DNA from: Saprospiraceae bacterium
Lineage (GTDB): Bacteria > Bacteroidota > Bacteroidia > Chitinophagales > Saprospiraceae
NCBI GenBank assembly: GCA_016717655.1
Contig: JADKFC010000014.1
Coordinates: 69,169-133,168 of the forward strand
Reading direction: 5' to 3'
Length of the DNA: 64,000 nucleotides
The notes under the pieces were generated by a model, which saw only the letters and a list, made by a program, of their open reading frames with translations, had not been told where the DNA came from and searched no databases. Position numbers and translations under genes: made by a program. This document shows positions 60,059 through 64,000 of the stretch, one piece after another; the stretch's first letter is position 1, and each line of letters opens with the position of its first letter.

Positions 60059-61038
60059 ATTCAAAAATCAAAAGAATAGCCGTTTTTACCAGTGGTGGAG
60101 ATTCACCGGGTATGAATGCAGCCATCCGCGCCGTGACCCGTACCGCCATCTATCACGACTTGCATGTATATGGTGTAATAGGAGGATATGAAGGTATGAT
60201 CAATGGCAACATCTCCAGGTTGGAAAAAAAAGATGTGGCCAACATCATGCAAAGAGGTGGAACCATCTTAAAAACAGCTAGAAGTAAAGAATTTATGGAG
60301 TATGAGGGTCGAAAAAAAGCATATGAGACCCTGATGGCCCACGATATCGATGGTTGTATAGCTATTGGAGGCAATGGAACGTATACCGGAGCCATGAAAT
60401 TTGGTGAAGAATTTAACATGCCAATGATCGGATTGCCGGGAACCATTGACAATGACATTTTTGGTACCGACTACACCATTGGATTTGACACTGCTGTCAA
60501 TACAGCCATTGAAGCCGTAGACAAAATCAGAGATACCGCTGATTCTCACGATCGATTGTTTTTTATTGAGGTAATGGGCAGGCATTCAGGCTACATTGCC
60601 TTACACACCGGGATTGGAAGCGGTGCCGGCAATGTTTTTTTACCTGAGACCGATACTGACATTGATGCATTTACGCACAATTTGCAAAGATCGGCAAGAA
60701 GACAAAAACTATTTAATCTGGTCATCGTAGCAGAGGGCAACAAAAGCGGAGATGCTGTACAGTTAGCCAATAGGGTAAGAGAACTTGCTCCGGAATTCGA
60801 CACCAAAGTTACCATCATTGGCCACCTTCAAAGAGGTGGATCTCCCTCCTGTTTTGACCGGGTATTGGCCAGCCGATTGGGATACCATGCAGTAGAGTCT
60901 TTACTTTCTGGCAAAGCAGGTATAGCCTTGGGAGTGATCAATGACAAAATCCATCACACCTCATTTGAAGAGGCCATTACCAAGTCCAAACCCCTCAATA
61001 CCGATTTGTTAAAAATAGTAGAGATTCTTGCCTTGTAA
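60055..61038 (+). CDS. pfkA: 6-phosphofructokinase
   Basis: An intact 327-residue ATP-type phosphofructokinase, which makes fructose-1,6-bisphosphate. Motifs are FTSGGDSPGMNAAIRAV, GLPGTIDNDIFGTDYTIGFDTA, and EVMGRHSGYIALHTG. The Mg/ATP loop reads GGNGT; the usual form is GGDGS, so Asn107 replaces the Asp. The Gly after it is the ATP-type rather than PPi-type residue. It overlaps the kinase gene by 4 bases and the next gene by one. Confidence 0.95.
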   Translation: MNSKIKRIAVFTSGGDSPGMNAAIRAVTRTAIYHDLHVYGVIGGYEGMINGNISRLEKKDVANIMQRGGTILKTARSKEFMEYEGRKKAYETLMAHDIDGCIAIGGNGTYTGAMKFGEEFNMPMIGLPGTIDNDIFGTDYTIGFDTAVNTAIEAVDKIRDTADSHDRLFFIEVMGRHSGYIALHTGIGSGAGNVFLPETDTDIDAFTHNLQRSARRQKLFNLVIVAEGNKSGDAVQLANRVRELAPEFDTKVTIIGHLQRGGSPSCFDRVLASRLGYHAVESLLSGKAGIALGVINDKIHHTSFEEAITKSKPLNTDLLKIVEILAL

Positions 61039-61547
61039 TGATGCGGTATTACACATTCGAAGGACGATTTAGCAAGTATAATTTACTTGAAGATCAGAAA
61101 AGCCAGGCAATTTTGACCTTGTATTTTCCAAAATGGTTCAAAAGAGAAGCAAAATTCGAATGGAAGCAGCAATTTTTCGCAGTAGCTCCCAAAAATTTTA
61201 CCGGCATGAAAATGTTGGTATCACGCAACAACAGGGAGGTTGGGGAATTGGAACAGGAATGGAAGATCCAGTTTACTTTCAGGCTTGAGGACAATTCAGG
61301 CATGACCAAATATTTTACCATCAAAAAGGCAGGTGCTTTTAAAAGAGAATACCTGCTTGCTGATTACCAGTTACAACCCATCCTTACGGTAAAGCCGGTT
61401 TGGAATTGGCAAAAATGGCAGTTTATTTACAAATTTGAGGTTTATCCCCTGGAAGAAACAGAGGCCAAAGAGCTCGATCCGGTGCCCATGATGTGTTACA
61501 GCCTGATTGCGGCCCGGCAATTCATGAGGAGCAATAATCATGGATAG
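61038..61547 (+). CDS. Hypothetical cytoplasmic beta-rich protein
   Basis: A 169-residue protein with alternating strands (AILTLYFPKWFKREAKFEW, KQQFFAVAPKNFTGMKMLV, WQKWQFIYKFEVYPLEE). No signal peptide is present. The ATG overlaps the pfkA stop, so it belongs to that operon. I do not recognise the family; a LURP-one/tubby-like barrel is possible but unsupported. Confidence 0.65.
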   Translation: MMRYYTFEGRFSKYNLLEDQKSQAILTLYFPKWFKREAKFEWKQQFFAVAPKNFTGMKMLVSRNNREVGELEQEWKIQFTFRLEDNSGMTKYFTIKKAGAFKREYLLADYQLQPILTVKPVWNWQKWQFIYKFEVYPLEETEAKELDPVPMMCYSLIAARQFMRSNNHG

Positions 61548-61563
61548 GACCTTCCATTCTAAA

Positions 61564-61594
61564 TTTGGTGAATATAAAAATTGGGCTATCTTTG
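61564..61594 (+). promoter_or_regulatory. Promoter for the sodium symporter gene
   Basis: TTTGG (61564-61568), then TATCTTTG (61587-61594) 18 bases later. A close consensus match; the ATG is at 61663. Confidence 0.65.
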
Positions 61595-61662
61595 GTTGTC
61601 GATCCGTGCTTCCAAGCAATAAGATTGGCTTTTTTAACAACTAACTAACAAAAAAACACTAT

Positions 61663-63305
61663 ATGTCTGCAGGTAAAGAAAACTGGGGATCCCGTATTGG
61701 TTTGATTTTGGCAATGGCAGGAAACGCAGTAGGATTGGGTAATTTTTTAAGATTTCCGGCCCAGGCCATCCAAAACGGAGGTGGTGCCTTTATCATTCCT
61801 TATTTGGTTTGTTTCCTTTTGATGGGTATTCCACTTCTCTATATTGAATGGAGTATGGGACGATTTGGTGGCAAATTTGGCCAGCACAGCACCCCATTTA
61901 TCCTGGATGCAATGGGTGGCAAGCAAAAAATATGGAAGTACTTTGGTGTTTTTGGCATTTTTACCAATATCGCAGTTGCTGCCTATTACTGTTACCTCGA
62001 ATCTTGGACGCTTTCATGGGCCTATCCTCCTATCTTAGGTGATTTTTAATGGAATGGATCAGGCTGGGGTTCAAGGCTTTTTGAGCAGTTACATTGCCTT
62101 GGACAGTGGAGCCCATCATTTCTGGATCATGGTCTGGCCTTAAATACCTATATCCTATCAGAGGACTTAGTGGCGGAGTTGAAATAGCTGCTAAAATTGG
62201 TATGCCCTTACTTATTCTTTTTGGTGTTTTCTTGCCTATAAAGGATACTCCACTACAGCTGGCGTAGATGGGGGCGATCAATGATGGCATGGTAGGACTC
62301 AATTTTTTGTGGACACCAGATTTTCAATCTATCTGGAGTCCAAAAGTATGGCTTGCAGCCGCCGGTCAGATCTTTTTTACCTTTCGGTTGGAATGGGCAC
62401 CATTCATTGTTACGCATCTTACATGAAGGAAAACGAAGATGTAGCCCTCAACTCTATGAGCGCAGGTTGGATGAATGAATTTGTTGAGGTAGTATTGGGT
62501 AGTGCCATCGTAATTCCAATAGCTGTTGTTACCTTTGTAATTGATAAAGTAAGAATTGGGCGGTTTCGCCATGGGCTTTGTTACACTGCCTTATCTTTTT
62601 GCGCAATGGGGTGACTTATTGTCAAAAATGGCCGGTTTTATGTGGTTTGGCTTGTTGTTTTTTGCAGGTATCACATCCAGTCTAGCCATGGGAACACCCA
62701 TGATGGGATTCTTAAAAGATAATTTCAAATGGACGCATAAAATCCGCCATCGCATTTGGGGCATCGTTTTGATTTTAGGTATCAAACATGTGTTATGTCT
62801 CAAAAAGGTTTAATGAATACGATTACTGGGCAGGAACCATTTCTTTGGTAGTGTTTGCACCGGCTGAAATTAGCTTAGTTGCGTGGGTATTTGGGCTGCA
62901 AACTCTTTAAGAATGGGTCAAAAAATACGAGACGTGCTGAAGCATATTGCTTGTTCCGGCATGGGAAGAAAGAACACCGAGTGCTGACATAAAGGTTCAA
63001 ATTTTTAAGTTAATAATTAAATATGCCTCATTTTTTGTTGGCTGTTTTCGTGGACATTATTAGACCTAATATTTCATCTGAAACAGATCTTTGGGGGCTG
63101 GATTTTAAGAGGACCTGATAACACTTTTTATACTGACTTCCTACTATGTAAAAATGGCTAGTAAAGTAAAATTTTAAAAACTAATAACCTTTAAAATACT
63201 GAAACAATTCCAGCATTGGTTGCTTTTGTCCTGGCACAGGCCACTGTGATAGGATTTACCTTGTTTTTCTACAAGGTGCTTTTTAATAACATATGGATAA
63301 CATAA
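61663..63305 (+). CDS. Sodium:neurotransmitter symporter family transporter (heavily frameshifted)
   Basis: An NSS (SNF) transporter, which takes up amino acids or related compounds with Na+. The first TM is intact and carries the family signature ([27 protein letters not shown]), followed by [17 protein letters not shown]. After 62040 it falls into many frames, all collinear with the family: [79 protein letters not shown] and [20 protein letters not shown]. It stops at 63303-63305. Ten or so breaks suggest poor sequence here. Confidence 0.75.
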
Positions 63306-63408
63306 AAGAAATCACAATCCTAAGACGTATGATGTAACAATGGGGTGATTCATCTTGTGGATGCCCATAGCTGAAAACAAATACGCTACATATTATAGAA
63401 ATAATTTA

Positions 63409-63416
63409 TATCTTTG
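63409..63416 (+). promoter_or_regulatory. Candidate -7 promoter box for the TonB-like gene
   Basis: TATCTTTG matches the TAnnTTTG consensus, in the space between the symporter and the TonB-like gene. No -33 is seen. Confidence 0.35.
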
Positions 63417-63499
63417 CTTTCGCTGAACCATTCAGGACTTATTATTATTTATGAGTTTTTAGTTATTGAATACGTCAAGGCTTAAATTGTGTTGTTATG

Positions 63500-64000
63500 T
63501 ATGCTCATGTCTTAGAAAAGCAAATAAAATAGGAGTCGACAAATAAATGTTGTTATTCACCCCTTACTATTATTGATCTGCATCTCTTTACTCATTTTCA
63601 GGTAGAGGAAAGACCGGACCCTGAAAAACATCGCAGGTCATGGTTGATTTTAATTTCCAGGAAAGTTCTTTAGGACTGGCACCACGCCGATGTAGGGGAA
63701 TCAGGCCTAAAAAGACTGAAAAGGCGAAAGGCTGAGGTTAGCGATCCTAAGCCCGCTGAAACCCAGGTGAAAAAGAATGATGAACTACCCAATCGGTGCC
63801 AATCCCAGCCACCCACCCCACCTGTAGTAACAAAAACAACGGTAGAAGAATCTCCTGTTCAGATAGACGAGAGTCCTATAGAAATTGAAAAACCTGCCAA
63901 AGAGGATGTTCCAGTTTCAAAGCCTAAAACAGAGCCTAGTAAACCCAATACCCCAACAAAAACAGGGGCTGGCACGGTAAGCCCCAACAGGCACAAGCAA
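63500..64000 (+). CDS. Start of a TonB-like energy-transducer protein (partial, frameshifted)
   Basis: An N-terminal TM helix (VVIHPLLLLICISLLIF) in one frame is followed by QVEERPDPEK, then VMVDFNFQESSLG in others. From about 63735 an open Pro/Lys/Glu-rich linker runs off the window (AEVSDPKPAETQVKKNDELP, IEIEKPAKEDVPVSKPKTEP). This layout fits TonB-family proteins, which carry proton-motive energy to outer membrane receptors. The C-terminal TonB domain is beyond the edge. The start is unclear because of dense indels. Confidence 0.4.

Noticed and set aside
60153..60585. Two minus-strand frames opposite pfkA
   Set aside because: They are antisense shadows of a well-conserved enzyme.

Overview
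The window is chromosomal DNA of a member of the Bacteroidota, probably close to the Saprospiria. Supporting features are four secreted proteins with type IX secretion (T9SS) C-terminal sorting domains, DUF2911 and DUF2007 proteins, Bacteroidota promoters (TTTG, then TAnnTTTG about 18-23 bases later), no obvious Shine-Dalgarno sites, and a tmRNA tag ending in ALAA. No species is assigned. Most of the window is ordinary core genome, densely packed on both strands.

Layout. 1-9.6 kb: a truncated secreted protein, dnaE, and two divergent T9SS cargo proteins. 9.6-13.2 kb: a minus-strand cluster of a permuted ATP-grasp-like ligase, a class I glutamine amidotransferase, and an ATP-grasp ligase whose frame runs into a histone H1-like tail of about 19 AAPAKK repeats. 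13.5-31 kb: housekeeping genes (ppa, a thioredoxin-fold protein, mdh, M43 protease, sucC, xseA, Upf1-like helicase, ubiX, an Smr protein, an ATP-grasp protein, dnaG, a Rof-like protein and a Crp/Fnr regulator). 31.1-36.7 kb: a decayed integrative element inserted in the 3' end of ssrA. It carries remnants of a tyrosine integrase, an S24-type repressor, an orphan HsdR_N protein, a SecB-like chaperone with a small partner, and unrecognised genes. 36.7-64 kb: ssrA, arcA, a carboxyltransferase, pgk-gap, guaA-trmH, lpdA, tRNA-Ala, a hemF operon, a purC-pfkA operon, a sodium symporter and the start of a TonB-like protein.

How the genes work together. Central carbon metabolism is well represented (pfkA, gap, pgk, lpdA, sucC, mdh, acyl-CoA carboxyltransferase), as are replication and repair (dnaE, dnaG, xseA, helicase) and nucleotide synthesis (purC, guaA). 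Tight spacing or 4-base overlaps suggest operons: purC/kinase/pfkA/hypothetical; GT2/ArsC-like/hemF/MATE; guaA/lipoprotein/trmH; mdh/thioredoxin-fold/ppa.

Data quality. Many conserved genes (dnaE, ppa, xseA, helicase, dnaG, trmH, lpdA, MATE, NUDIX and others) are broken by single-base shifts, often at homopolymers, and two more genes hide compensating shifts. This looks like uncorrected long-read indels rather than biology. Errors are far denser after about 62.0 kb. The ssrA element is also far denser in breaks and has extra in-frame stops, so real decay is likely there but cannot be fully separated from sequencing error.
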